From: DATKKX01 sp035542775
Lineage (GTDB): Bacteria; Planctomycetota; Phycisphaerae; UBA1845; UTPLA1
DNA: 23,541 bases
Assembly: GCA_035542775.1 (NCBI GenBank)
Contig: DATKKX010000082.1
Span: forward strand, 1 to 23,541
Reading direction: 5' to 3'
In this document: positions 1 to 7,411 of the stretch, piece by piece
How the letters are laid out: each line of letters opens with the position of its first letter
Position numbering within the stretch: position 1 is the first letter of the stretch
Position numbers and translations under genes: made by a program
Notes under the pieces: generated by a model
What the model was told of the DNA's origin: nothing
The model's database searches: none
Seen by the model: only the letters and a program-made list of their open reading frames with translations

Positions 1-1
1 C

Positions 2-1498
2 ATGCTCATGGGCTGGCCTGATCTTTACGACTACGGTTACGACTCCTCGGGCGTGGGCAAGTTCTGCATCATGTGCTATGGCACCGGCCCCAACAATCCT
101 TGTGAGCCCTGCGCCTACATGAAGTACATCGCCGGCTGGACCACAACCACCGTCCTCACGTCGCCCCAGGTCGGTCTCGTCGTCCCCACAGGCGGCAGCA
201 ATGTCATCTACAAGTACGAAAACCCGACCAAGCCCAACGAGTACTACCTGATCGAGAACCGCCAACAGGTCGGGCGCGACGGCCAGATACCGGACTCCGG
301 CCTGGCCATCTGGCACATCGACACCCTGGGCAGCAACAACAACCAGCAGATGACGCCGGAATTGCACTACCTGGTCACGCTCGTCCAGGCCGATGGCGCC
401 TGGCACCTCGAACACTATGTCAACTACGGTGATCCCAACGATCTCTATTCCGCGCCGACCTTCACTCAATGCACTCCCCTGTCCTACCCCAACACTGATT
501 GGTGGGATGGCAGCGCGTCCGGGTTGTTCATCACCGACATCAGTGCCTCCGGCGCCACGATGACCTTCTCGTTCAACAGCTTCGACTGCAATAACAACGG
601 CATCCCCGACCAGTGCGACGTCAGTTGTTCGTCTCCAGGCTGCTCCGAGATACCGGGCTGCGGCCAGAGCCAGGACTGCAACGGCAACGGCAAGCCCGAC
701 GAATGCGAACCGGGCGATGTCTGTGCGCCGACCGGCCTGCACTGGGTTCAGATCCCGACCGCGATCGGCACAACCGCGATCACCATGGAGGCACTGGCAA
801 CGGATCCCTCCGGCGTTGAGTACTACTTCAACGCCACCGGCGCCGGCAGCCATTCAAGGACCTGGGCCGCAAGTCCCACCTATACCGACACCCCCCTGCA
901 GGTCAATCGCAGCTATTCCTACAAGGTGAAAGCCCGCGATCAATCCAGCAGCCACAACGAAACGTCCTACACCGACCCGGTCTCCGTCGCCACGTTCATC
1001 GAAACACCGACGGGTCTGTCGTTCGGCACCATCACCGATACCTCTATACAGGTGCATGCGCTGGGAACCTTCACCCGGCTGAACCAGAATCTCTCCGGCC
1101 TTTACTTTGAGGTCACGACGCTTGACGGGACTCCTGTCGGCGGAAGCCAGGTTAACACCTGGACCCAGCTGTCGCTGTCCCAGACCGCCGTGGCCACCGG
1201 TCTGGTGCCCGGCACGGCCTACAGACTTCGAGTCAAGGCCCGCAACTACTATGGGGTGAATGAGACGCCCTGGTACCCGGCATCGGGCTACATCAATCAG
1301 GCGACCGGCGCCGCGCCCTGCGCCCTGCCGGGCGACATCAACGGCGACGGCGTGGTCAACGGCCTGGACGTGGACGGCTTTGTCAGGGCGAAGCTGGGTG
1401 GACAGCCAATCGCCGGTGAAAACCCGAGATGTGCCGATTATGGCGGCTCGCTGAGTCAGGACATCACCGCGTTCGTGGCCGACCTGCTCGGCCTGTGA
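2..1498 (+). CDS. Secreted M6-type metalloprotease, C-terminal part (5' truncated by window edge)
   Basis: Secreted peptidase fragment of 498 residues; the N-terminus, with signal peptide and the HExxH zinc site, lies before the window. The fragment opens with MGWPDLYDYGYDSSGVG, which matches the stretch just after the HExxH motif in immune-inhibitor-A-type (M6) peptidases, followed by the family's FCIM-CYG stretch and the LAIWHID / LVQADG motifs (about residues 101-132). After the catalytic region come two DC-N-N/G-NGxPDxC calcium-repeat-like units (195-206, 225-235), two fibronectin-III-like modules (about 241-332 and 335-433) and a dockerin-like tail (about 443-498) with one good Ca loop, GDINGDGVVNGLD; the second half of the tail is divergent. 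The role is probably extracellular protein degradation. Family assignment is good; substrate and anchoring are unknown. Confidence 0.8.
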   Translation: MLMGWPDLYDYGYDSSGVGKFCIMCYGTGPNNPCEPCAYMKYIAGWTTTTVLTSPQVGLVVPTGGSNVIYKYENPTKPNEYYLIENRQQVGRDGQIPDSGLAIWHIDTLGSNNNQQMTPELHYLVTLVQADGAWHLEHYVNYGDPNDLYSAPTFTQCTPLSYPNTDWWDGSASGLFITDISASGATMTFSFNSFDCNNNGIPDQCDVSCSSPGCSEIPGCGQSQDCNGNGKPDECEPGDVCAPTGLHWVQIPTAIGTTAITMEALATDPSGVEYYFNATGAGSHSRTWAASPTYTDTPLQVNRSYSYKVKARDQSSSHNETSYTDPVSVATFIETPTGLSFGTITDTSIQVHALGTFTRLNQNLSGLYFEVTTLDGTPVGGSQVNTWTQLSLSQTAVATGLVPGTAYRLRVKARNYYGVNETPWYPASGYINQATGAAPCALPGDINGDGVVNGLDVDGFVRAKLGGQPIAGENPRCADYGGSLSQDITAFVADLLGL

Positions 1499-1650
1499 AT
1501 TGGGCCGCGACGACAACACCCCGCACGAATCAGTCCATTCATCTTTCGTTCCTGATCCGCCTCAGTTGCAGCCGGAGGCTGGCCTGCATTACATTGTCCG
1601 CCAAACCCGAGCGCGATCGCGAACCACGCGGTCCTTGCGGCTCTGTCATG

Positions 1651-1679
1651 AACCACGAATCGCCGAGGAACACGAATGG
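1651..1679. repeat. CACGAA-type intergenic repeat remnant overlapping a gene start
   Basis: Two CACGAAT units (in aaccacgaat and aacacgaatgg) flank CGCCGAGGAA. The same word, on the other strand, occurs at 6270-6287 (TTCGTGcccTTCGTGGTG), and a single unit lies near 6131 (accacgaaga). The right unit supplies the ATG of the zinc-ribbon gene at 1676, and the GAGGAA between the units can act as its ribosome-binding site. Short, degenerate and only suggestive as a repeat family. Confidence 0.4.
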
Positions 1680-2257
1680 CAATCCAGTTTCTGTGCTCCG
1701 CCTGCGGACAGCCGATTGAAGTCGACGATGACATGGCCAACCTGCCGGTCACCTGTCCCTATTGCCGCAAAGTGGTCATGACGCCCGAGAAATCGAATCT
1801 CTCCGCCCGACCCGACGTGGTCGCCGCCGGCGCGGTGCCTGGCGAGGCAACCCCGCCCACGCCGACCCCCGCCATGCTGACTCCGCCTCCGAGACGCAGC
1901 GTGTTGGGGTGGATCGCCCTTGCCTGCGTCATTCTCTGCATCGTCTCAGCAGCCTACTCAGTATTGTCGCTCTACTCCATTTTCCAGGGCGTTGACCTCA
2001 AGCAGATGAAGCAGGATGAAATCCAGAAAATGTCCCAGGAACGCATGCAGGGCCGGCTGGATGTGCAAATCGCCGGCATCTTCGGCTTCTGCGCCTTTCC
2101 TCTCGTCGGGCTCACCTGTGCGATCGTTGCCTTGGTCATCGGCGCCAAGCCCCGCTGGCCAGCCATCACCGCAATCTGCTTGCTCGGCGCCATACTGCTG
2201 CTGAGTTGCGCCGGCGTCATGATGCAGGCTGCGGCGGCTCGGGCCCCCGCCAGCTAG
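1676..2257 (+). CDS. Zinc-ribbon membrane protein, function unknown
   Basis: A 193-residue protein. The N-terminus holds two CxxC knuckles (C7-C10 and C27-C30), spaced like a small zinc ribbon. A Pro/Ala-rich linker (about 46-73) leads to three hydrophobic segments (about 77-102, 131-156, 162-184), with a charged, Gln/Lys/Met-rich stretch between the first and second. The layout (cytoplasmic zinc ribbon, linker, DUF4190-like TM block) is one I recall from planctomycete membrane proteins of unknown role. The start is ATG with GAGGAA at 1665-1670, five bases upstream. It stands alone, 177 bp after the protease and 135 bp before the reductase, so it need not share a job with either. No enzymatic motif is visible. 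Confidence 0.75.
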   Translation: MAIQFLCSACGQPIEVDDDMANLPVTCPYCRKVVMTPEKSNLSARPDVVAAGAVPGEATPPTPTPAMLTPPPRRSVLGWIALACVILCIVSAAYSVLSLYSIFQGVDLKQMKQDEIQKMSQERMQGRLDVQIAGIFGFCAFPLVGLTCAIVALVIGAKPRWPAITAICLLGAILLLSCAGVMMQAAAARAPAS

Positions 2258-2326
2258 GACGACTCCGGCTTATTGGAAAGACAAGCGGATTAGGTCGATA
2301 CGTCCTGTGGCGGACCTTATTGCAGC

Positions 2327-2355
2327 TACACAAGCCCGTCATTCAAGGCTATAAC
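2327..2355 (+). promoter_or_regulatory. Candidate sigma70-like promoter for the cytoplasmic aldo/keto reductase
   Basis: TACACA (2327-2332; 4/6 to TTGACA), a 17-bp spacer and TATAAC (2350-2355; 5/6 to TATAAT) lie 37 bp before the ATG at 2393. Spacing is ideal but planctomycete promoters are poorly defined, so this is a candidate only. Confidence 0.35.
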
Positions 2356-2392
2356 ACCCTGCCCATCCAGGGCTGAAAACGAGGGCCAAATC

Positions 2393-3439
2393 ATGAAATT
2401 GAGAAAACTCGGCAACAGTGGTCTGCGTGTTTCTGATCTGTGTCTCGGGACCATGAATTTCGGGATGCGCGAATGGGGGGTCGGCGAGGAGGAAGGCCTG
2501 AAGGTCTTCAAGGCCTACTTCGATGCTGGCGGTAACTTCATCGACACCGCCGACGTGTACTCCAAGGGCACCAGCGAAGAGATCTGCGCCAAGGCCATCA
2601 AGGGCCGGCGTGACCAGGTCATCCTCGCCACCAAGGGCCACTTCCCGGTGACCGCCCGCTTCGGCGACCCGCCTGAGCACGCCAACGCCCTCGGCTCTTC
2701 GCGGCGGCACCTCACTGAGGCACTCAACGACAGCCTCAAACGCCTGAAAACCGACTATATCGACCTTTACCAGACGCACTGCTGGGATGCGGTCACACCG
2801 ATCGAGGAAACGCTCAGCACGCTGGACGATTTCGTCCGCGCCGGCAAGGTCCGCTACATCGGCCTCTCCAATTACGTCGCCTGGCAGATTGTCGAAGCCC
2901 GCCAGCTCTGCATCCGCTTCAACTGGGAGCCCTACATCACCGCCCAGATGCAGTACAGCCTGATCTGCCGCGACGTGGAATCCGGCGTTGTTCCGGTCTG
3001 CCATCGCTATGGCATCGGGCTGCTGCCCTGGAGCCCGTTGGGCGGCGGCGTCCTGGCAGGCAAGTACAACCGCGACCTCAAGGGGCCCAGGAACAGCCGC
3101 TTTGGAGACAAGCTCGACGAAACCAACGAGTGGCGGAATCGCTTCGTCAATCAGCGCAATGTGGAAATCGCCGAGACCGTCAAAGCCGCGGCCAAGAAAC
3201 TGGAGACGACCCCCACGGCGCTGTCCATCGCCTGGCTGCTGGGCCGCCCAACCGTGAGCAGCGTGATCATCGGCCCCAAGTCGGTGGCCCAGTTGAAAGA
3301 AAACCTGGCCGCCGACGAGGTCGATATCCCGGCCGAGACGCTGAAGCAACTCGACAAAATCAGCGCCCCCGTCGCCCCCTACCCGGCAGGCTTCATCGCC
3401 GCAACCTACCGAAACATGGAACCGGCAAAAGACCAATGA
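2393..3439 (+). CDS. Cytoplasmic aldo/keto reductase (AKR)
   Basis: NAD(P)H-dependent carbonyl reductase of 348 residues with the (beta/alpha)8 AKR fold. The full catalytic tetrad is visible: D51 in FIDTADVY, Y56, K81 in ATKGH and H129 in YQTHCWD. The nicotinamide-binding C-terminal motif SVIIGPKSVAQLKEN is intact, unlike in the two Tat-exported paralogues downstream (10481 and 11960). There is no signal peptide, so it acts in the cytoplasm. Length and the ISAPVAPYP tail resemble YajO/AKR11-12-type enzymes; the substrate cannot be read. The start is ATG with GAGGG at 2381-2385, seven bases away. It appears monocistronic: a candidate promoter lies before it and an 18-bp hairpin follows seven bases after the stop. 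Confidence 0.9.
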   Translation: MKLRKLGNSGLRVSDLCLGTMNFGMREWGVGEEEGLKVFKAYFDAGGNFIDTADVYSKGTSEEICAKAIKGRRDQVILATKGHFPVTARFGDPPEHANALGSSRRHLTEALNDSLKRLKTDYIDLYQTHCWDAVTPIEETLSTLDDFVRAGKVRYIGLSNYVAWQIVEARQLCIRFNWEPYITAQMQYSLICRDVESGVVPVCHRYGIGLLPWSPLGGGVLAGKYNRDLKGPRNSRFGDKLDETNEWRNRFVNQRNVEIAETVKAAAKKLETTPTALSIAWLLGRPTVSSVIIGPKSVAQLKENLAADEVDIPAETLKQLDKISAPVAPYPAGFIAATYRNMEPAKDQ

Positions 3440-3445
3440 AGATCG

Positions 3446-3490
3446 CTGAAGGATGGGGGATGACGCGCGGCTTCATCCTCCATCCTTCAG
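3446..3490. repeat. 18-bp hairpin repeat (GAAGGATG / CATCCTTC type) after the AKR gene
   Basis: Arms 3446-3463 and 3473-3490 pair over 18 positions with a single G.T wobble, around a 9-base loop. It starts seven bases after the reductase stop and has no T-run, so it could act as an RNA 3' end stabiliser or a factor-assisted terminator. The right arm carries TCATCC-TCCATCCTTCAG; similar TTCATCCTTCAT words occur at 11917-11928 and 13322-13335, which suggests a dispersed repeat. Confidence 0.7.
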
Positions 3491-3660
3491 CCTTTGAAGC
3501 GGCCAGGCTCATCCGCAGGGGCAGCGCCGCCCTTCCGAGTGCAGCCCGTGCGGCCGACTGCGCTTTGTGCGGAGCCTGCTGCCAACCCCACTACTAACAC
3601 CCCCACGGATGCCCGCGATAAAATGCGCGTTCGAGGCCAAGTCCCGTAGGCTCGGCCGCA

Positions 3661-3686
3661 GCCCGGACACGTTTCGTGGTCCGGGC
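3661..3686. promoter_or_regulatory. Hairpin in the leader of the 756-aa exported protein
   Basis: GCCCGGAC (3661-3668) pairs perfectly with GTCCGGGC (3679-3686), with a short inner AC/GT extension and a small loop. It ends 17 bases before the GGAG ribosome-binding site at 3704-3707. It may be a 5' UTR stem; no known riboswitch class is recognisable. Confidence 0.4.
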
Positions 3687-3714
3687 ACACCACCATCACG
3701 CCTGGAGCAGCACC

Positions 3715-5985
3715 ATGAAGCCTCGCTGCCTGCCAACCCTCGCGTTACTGTGTGTAGCCTCCACGTCCATCGCTCAGAATGCCATCCAGATCGCCGAACG
3801 AGCTCCGAGAGACTCGCTGCTCGTTATTGCCTGGTCAGGTGCCGACGAAGCTCGGGAAGGCTTTGATCAGTCGCACCTCGGTGAATTCTGGGCCCAGCCA
3901 TCGGTCCAGTCCTTCGTTCAAACGCCGCTCAGTTCCGGTTGGGCCATCGCCAAGAAGAAACTGGCTGCTGACGTCGGCGATGCGGAGTTCGATCTGATCG
4001 AGCAACTCGGCCCCATCCTCTGGCACCAGCCGGGCCTGGTGTACGTACTCCGCGTGGAGCCCGACAAGTCCCACCCTGCCACGCTCGGACTGGCCATCGA
4101 GTGGGACATCGACAAGAAGGCCAGGCAATTATCCCGGAAAGTCATTGCTCTCATCAAAGCCAAGCTCGGCGCAGATGCCAAAGTGCTGAAACTCGGTGAC
4201 ACGACCTTCCGAAGGTTGCACAAGAACATGCCGGTCTACCTGGCGATGAAAAAGGACCGCTGGCTCCTGGTCATCGGCAAGAATACCGCCAAGAAGGTAC
4301 TGGAAGACCGTGGTGGCGACATGTCGTTCGCCGACAACCCGTGCCACAAACGAGCCCTCAAGGCGATCGGCAAAGTCTCGCCCTGGTACTACTACATAGT
4401 GGATGTGGCCGGCCTGCGCGCAGCCGTCCTCACTTCAATCAGCAGTTATGCCAAAAAAGAGGCGGAGGATGAAAACGCCGCCGGTTCCACGGCCCCGGCG
4501 ATGACGGCGGCGGCCGTCGCCCTGCTCGTTCAGACTGTGTTAGTGGGCGATGCGGCAACACTTGGCAGCGGTGAATTCGCCATTGCCTGCGAGTTCGACG
4601 GCCAACAGCTCCGCAAGAGCGCCTATGCCAAGACCGATGCGAAACACCCCATTATCTGCGACTTCGCGGGCCACAAGCCGCTGGATCTCAAGCGTCTTTC
4701 CGATGTGCCGGCGGATGCCGTGAGCTGTCAAATCCTCACCTTCGACGCCGCGACCGCATACTCACAAACGCTACAGACGGTCGAGTGGTATGCGCAGGAG
4801 ATTGGCAAGAGATCCTCTGAGGACAAGCCGCTGCCGATCGAGCTGGCGGCCAAAATCCGCTCCGTGATCGGGCTGGACATCGAGAAAGACCTGCTCTCGC
4901 ACCTTGGCGACCACCTCATCTGGCTCAGCGCCGGCAGCCCGCGTGCGAGCTACATACTAGGCGCAATCGATGTCCGTGATCGGGCCGCCGTTGAGTCCTT
5001 CATCGAATCCGTCATCAAGAAGCTGCCCCCCGAAACCCAAATCCAGAAACAGGAGATCGAAGGTGCAACCGCTTATCTGGTCTCCCTGGGCAAGGGCGGC
5101 CCGCTCACGCTTGGCGAAATCTGTCTGGCGCTGACCGATGACCGCCTCATAGTTTGTTCGAACCGCGCGGCGGCGACCACGTTTATCGCCCATCTTGGCA
5201 AACCGATCGATGAACGCAAGACGATCGCGGAGCGACCGGCCTTGCGGAAGTTCCTGAAAGAGCACCAAGGCGAGCGGATCTCCTGGATCCAATGGGAAAA
5301 CGAAGCCAAGGGTTTCGAGATTGCCTATCCGCAGCTCGCCATGCTGTATGCCATGGCCGCCGCGGCCAAGCACGCCTCGGATCTCCCGATCGAGCTGGGC
5401 GAATTGCCCCCGCCCGCTGACTTTACCTCCCACATGGCCGAAACCGTCAGTTGGACTGTGGTCGAGGGACCGGTGCGCATCCGACGTGACAACAGCGGGC
5501 TCGGTCTGGGAAGCGCGCTGACCAGCACATCGAAGATAGCCTTGGGGATCGCCGTGGCTCTGCCCGCACTCGCGCGGGCGCGCGAAACCGCCAAACGAAC
5601 CGTGTGTAGCTACAACCTGCGGAGAATCGGGACGGCAATGTTTGCTTACGCGAATGACCATGACGGAAAGCTCCCCCCCGATTTCGAAACCCTCCTCAAG
5701 GCGGGCAAAGTATCCGAAAAGGACTTCCTGTGCCCCAGCTCCTCCGCCAAAATCGGCGACCTGCACGCCTGCTACGAGTATATCCCGGGCCAGACAACGT
5801 CAATCGTCCCACGAAACGTGTTGGTCTACGAAATCGGCAAGCCCCACGGCGACGAAGGCTGCTTTGTGCTTTTCCAGGACGCCCATGTCGAGTTTGTCGA
5901 GCCGTACTCCAGGGCCCTGAAATTGGTTGAGGAAACCAAAGCCCGCCTGGAGAAAGACAAGGCCAAGGAGAAAAGCGACGAATAG
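3715..5985 (+). CDS. Exported DUF3352-like protein with pseudopilin-like C-terminal domain
   Basis: A 756-residue exported protein of unknown function. I chose ATG 3715 over the upstream in-frame start at 3676 because GGAG (3704-3707) sits seven bases before it and it begins a clean signal peptide (MKPRCLPTLALLCVASTSIAQ). The body, about residues 21-590, starts with APRDSLLVIAW...LGEFWAQPSVQSF, a pattern I associate with planctomycete DUF3352-like envelope proteins. From about 600 a second module appears: hydrophobic helix LALGIAVALPALARARE (about 609-625), then CSYNLRRIGTAMFAYANDHDGKLPP, a cysteine-bearing core and FQDAHVEFVE. This is the usual sequence of DUF1559/type II secretion pseudopilin-like proteins, but it is placed internally rather than at an N-terminal prepilin cleavage site. 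The tail is Lys/Glu-rich. It appears monocistronic. Confidence 0.7.
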   Translation: MKPRCLPTLALLCVASTSIAQNAIQIAERAPRDSLLVIAWSGADEAREGFDQSHLGEFWAQPSVQSFVQTPLSSGWAIAKKKLAADVGDAEFDLIEQLGPILWHQPGLVYVLRVEPDKSHPATLGLAIEWDIDKKARQLSRKVIALIKAKLGADAKVLKLGDTTFRRLHKNMPVYLAMKKDRWLLVIGKNTAKKVLEDRGGDMSFADNPCHKRALKAIGKVSPWYYYIVDVAGLRAAVLTSISSYAKKEAEDENAAGSTAPAMTAAAVALLVQTVLVGDAATLGSGEFAIACEFDGQQLRKSAYAKTDAKHPIICDFAGHKPLDLKRLSDVPADAVSCQILTFDAATAYSQTLQTVEWYAQEIGKRSSEDKPLPIELAAKIRSVIGLDIEKDLLSHLGDHLIWLSAGSPRASYILGAIDVRDRAAVESFIESVIKKLPPETQIQKQEIEGATAYLVSLGKGGPLTLGEICLALTDDRLIVCSNRAAATTFIAHLGKPIDERKTIAERPALRKFLKEHQGERISWIQWENEAKGFEIAYPQLAMLYAMAAAAKHASDLPIELGELPPPADFTSHMAETVSWTVVEGPVRIRRDNSGLGLGSALTSTSKIALGIAVALPALARARETAKRTVCSYNLRRIGTAMFAYANDHDGKLPPDFETLLKAGKVSEKDFLCPSSSAKIGDLHACYEYIPGQTTSIVPRNVLVYEIGKPHGDEGCFVLFQDAHVEFVEPYSRALKLVEETKARLEKDKAKEKSDE

Positions 5986-6148
5986 CCGTCCCATGAGGAT
6001 GATCGCTCCAACCCGGCAGGCGGTGGATTCGACGACGGCGGGCCGCGCAGCCGCCGATCTCACCATAAACAAGACGCGCGTCGGGATTGTGGCGAGATCG
6101 CAACGCCGGTCGACCCAGCCGCGATGATCCACCACGAAGAGAGCCGAA

Positions 6149-6187
6149 ATGCACAGACGCGGGGCAAGACCCGGGGCCTCTGTGCAT
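6149..6187. repeat. Palindromic intergenic element ATGCACAGA...TCTGTGCAT
   Basis: Nine-base perfect arms at 6149-6157 and 6179-6187 enclose a 21-base GC-rich centre with its own small GGG/CCC pairing (6162-6164 with 6170-6172). It is isolated between two same-strand genes. Single copy in this window; it may be one member of a dispersed family. Confidence 0.55.
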
Positions 6188-6269
6188 CTGACCCCCAGGT
6201 AGTCCACGCCGGCAATGCGCGCTCAGTTCAAGCCCTGCGCAGCCCGCGAGCGACATAACCTCCTGTTCC

Positions 6270-6287
6270 TTCGTGCCCTTCGTGGTG
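6270..6287. repeat. CACGAA-type repeat (TTCGTGcccTTCGTGGTG)
   Basis: Two TTCGTG units three bases apart; on the minus strand this reads caccacgaagggcacgaa, the same word as the 1651-1679 element. I recall strings of this kind between genes in planctomycete and verrucomicrobial genomes, but this is memory and needs a search. Confidence 0.4.
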
Positions 6288-6335
6288 ATGCCCGATCAAC
6301 AGCAGAGTACGAGCGGCGCATTTGACCCCAAGTCG

Positions 6336-6341
6336 TATAAT
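6336..6341 (+). promoter_or_regulatory. Candidate -10 box before the DUF6599 operon
   Basis: A perfect TATAAT lies 17 bp before the ATG at 6359. No matching -35 exists at 16-18 bp; the TTGACC at 6322-6327 is only 8 bp away. If used, the transcript would start about 10 bases before the ATG, with GGAGG at 6351-6355. Confidence 0.3.
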
Positions 6342-6358
6342 CGAGAGAATGGAGGCGC

Positions 6359-7411
6359 ATGCCAACGCTTTTCGCGCGGCGATATAGACGAGCCTATGTG
6401 GGACCCTTGGAGAAAGCTCTGGGGGTGCTCATTTTCGTTGCGCTGGCCGCGCTGGTCGCCGCGTTCGTGGGACAGTTTCTGACCGGACCGCGACCCTCAG
6501 CCATCGCGCAAGGCTCCATGGAACCCGGCGAAGCGGCGGGCGTAACGGCCATCGCCGGGAAGGGCAGCGCCGCTGACGCCGAGACCGCCGGCCCCAATCC
6601 GTTCCCCGACGCCGGCGCCGCGGATTGGAAGGCCCCCGCGCAGGCCTCCCACTACACGCCCGACAACCTGTACATGAAGATCGACGGCCGGGCGGATCTC
6701 TACCTCCAGTATCACGTCGTGGCCATGACCTTTGGTACGTATGCCCACGCATCCGATCCGCAACGAACCATCGACGTTTATTGGTATGACTTGGGCCAGC
6801 CCGACAATGCCCAGGGCATTTATCGCACCGAGGCCCCGCCGGACGCAACGGCCGTACCGGTTGGCCGGCAGGGCTATCAGGGCGGCGGAGCGGTGTTCTT
6901 CGTGAAGGGCTCCCACTACGTGCAGGTCCTGCCCACCGGCCCGGACGAGTCCGACGGCGCCGCGGCCCTGACGATCGCCGGGAAGATCGCCCAGCTGATC
7001 CAGGACGCCGCCGGCGACGAGTGGGCTCCGAAGGTTCTGCCCGCGAAAGGGCGAGTTGAGGGCTCGATCGAGTTTGCCGCGAGTGACGTCTTCGATCTCG
7101 ATTTTCTGGCCAACGTCTACACCGCTGACTACGAACATGAAGGCGGCCGCATCAAGCTGTTCATCCATCGAGCGGAAAACGACGCCGCCGCCGCGGCGGT
7201 CTTCGAGAAATACAAGGAGTTCTTTGGCGAATTCGGCAAGATCATCTGGACCGACCCGGACACCTCCCGCTGCATCGTCGCCGGGGAGGCCTCCGACGTC
7301 ATCGACGCTGTCTTCGTCAAAGGCCGTTACCTCGGCGGCGTCTCCGCGGCCGATGACCTGGAAACCGCCAAGAAGGCCGCACGCGAGTTCTATGATGCGA
7401 TTGCCCCATGA
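6359..7411 (+). CDS. Membrane-anchored DUF6599-type protein
   Basis: A 350-residue protein with a basic N-terminus (RRYRR), one membrane segment (about 20-42) and no clear cleavage site, so an N-terminally anchored periplasmic protein is likely. After a low-complexity linker, the region from about residue 100 reads NLYMKIDGRADLYLQYHVVA, then IDVYWYDLGQPDNAQGIY and FVKGSHYVQV. These resemble my recollection of DUF6599 proteins (NLY-INGGA-Y, IYDMGSPxNAFGIY, YYVKI). The family has no known biochemical role. The second half (about 225-345) looks like a second copy of a similar alpha/beta module, ending GRYLGGV. It is the first gene of a tight operon: its TGA overlaps the ATG of the DUF362 gene. 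GGAGG lies only three bases before the ATG, an unusually short spacing. Confidence 0.75.
   Translation: MPTLFARRYRRAYVGPLEKALGVLIFVALAALVAAFVGQFLTGPRPSAIAQGSMEPGEAAGVTAIAGKGSAADAETAGPNPFPDAGAADWKAPAQASHYTPDNLYMKIDGRADLYLQYHVVAMTFGTYAHASDPQRTIDVYWYDLGQPDNAQGIYRTEAPPDATAVPVGRQGYQGGGAVFFVKGSHYVQVLPTGPDESDGAAALTIAGKIAQLIQDAAGDEWAPKVLPAKGRVEGSIEFAASDVFDLDFLANVYTADYEHEGGRIKLFIHRAENDAAAAAVFEKYKEFFGEFGKIIWTDPDTSRCIVAGEASDVIDAVFVKGRYLGGVSAADDLETAKKAAREFYDAIAP

Larger units (their letters stand above)
5986..6358. other. 373-bp intergenic region with hairpins and repeat words, no gene seen
   Basis: No ORF with a plausible start and ribosome-binding site is present. It holds a GC stem CGGCGG/CCGCCG (6036-6041 with 6051-6056, no T-run) that could end the preceding transcript, the ATGCACAGA/TCTGTGCAT palindrome (6149-6187), a CACGAA-type repeat (6270-6287) and a TATAAT box just before the next gene. 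The region looks like an accumulation of small repeats rather than a decayed gene. Confidence 0.6.

Noticed and set aside
2339..3436. 365-codon open frame on the minus strand opposite the cytoplasmic AKR
   Set aside because: It mirrors a gene with intact AKR motifs, has Val/Gly/Asp-rich composition typical of antisense frames in GC-rich DNA, and has no recognisable domain.
4957..5766. 269-codon minus-strand frame opposite the DUF3352-like gene
   Set aside because: No ribosome-binding site or domain; the plus-strand gene has a signal peptide and a pilin-like domain across the same stretch.
6322..6341. TTGACC and TATAAT as a full sigma70 promoter for the DUF6599 operon
   Set aside because: The spacer is only 8 bp; just the -10 box was kept as a weak candidate.
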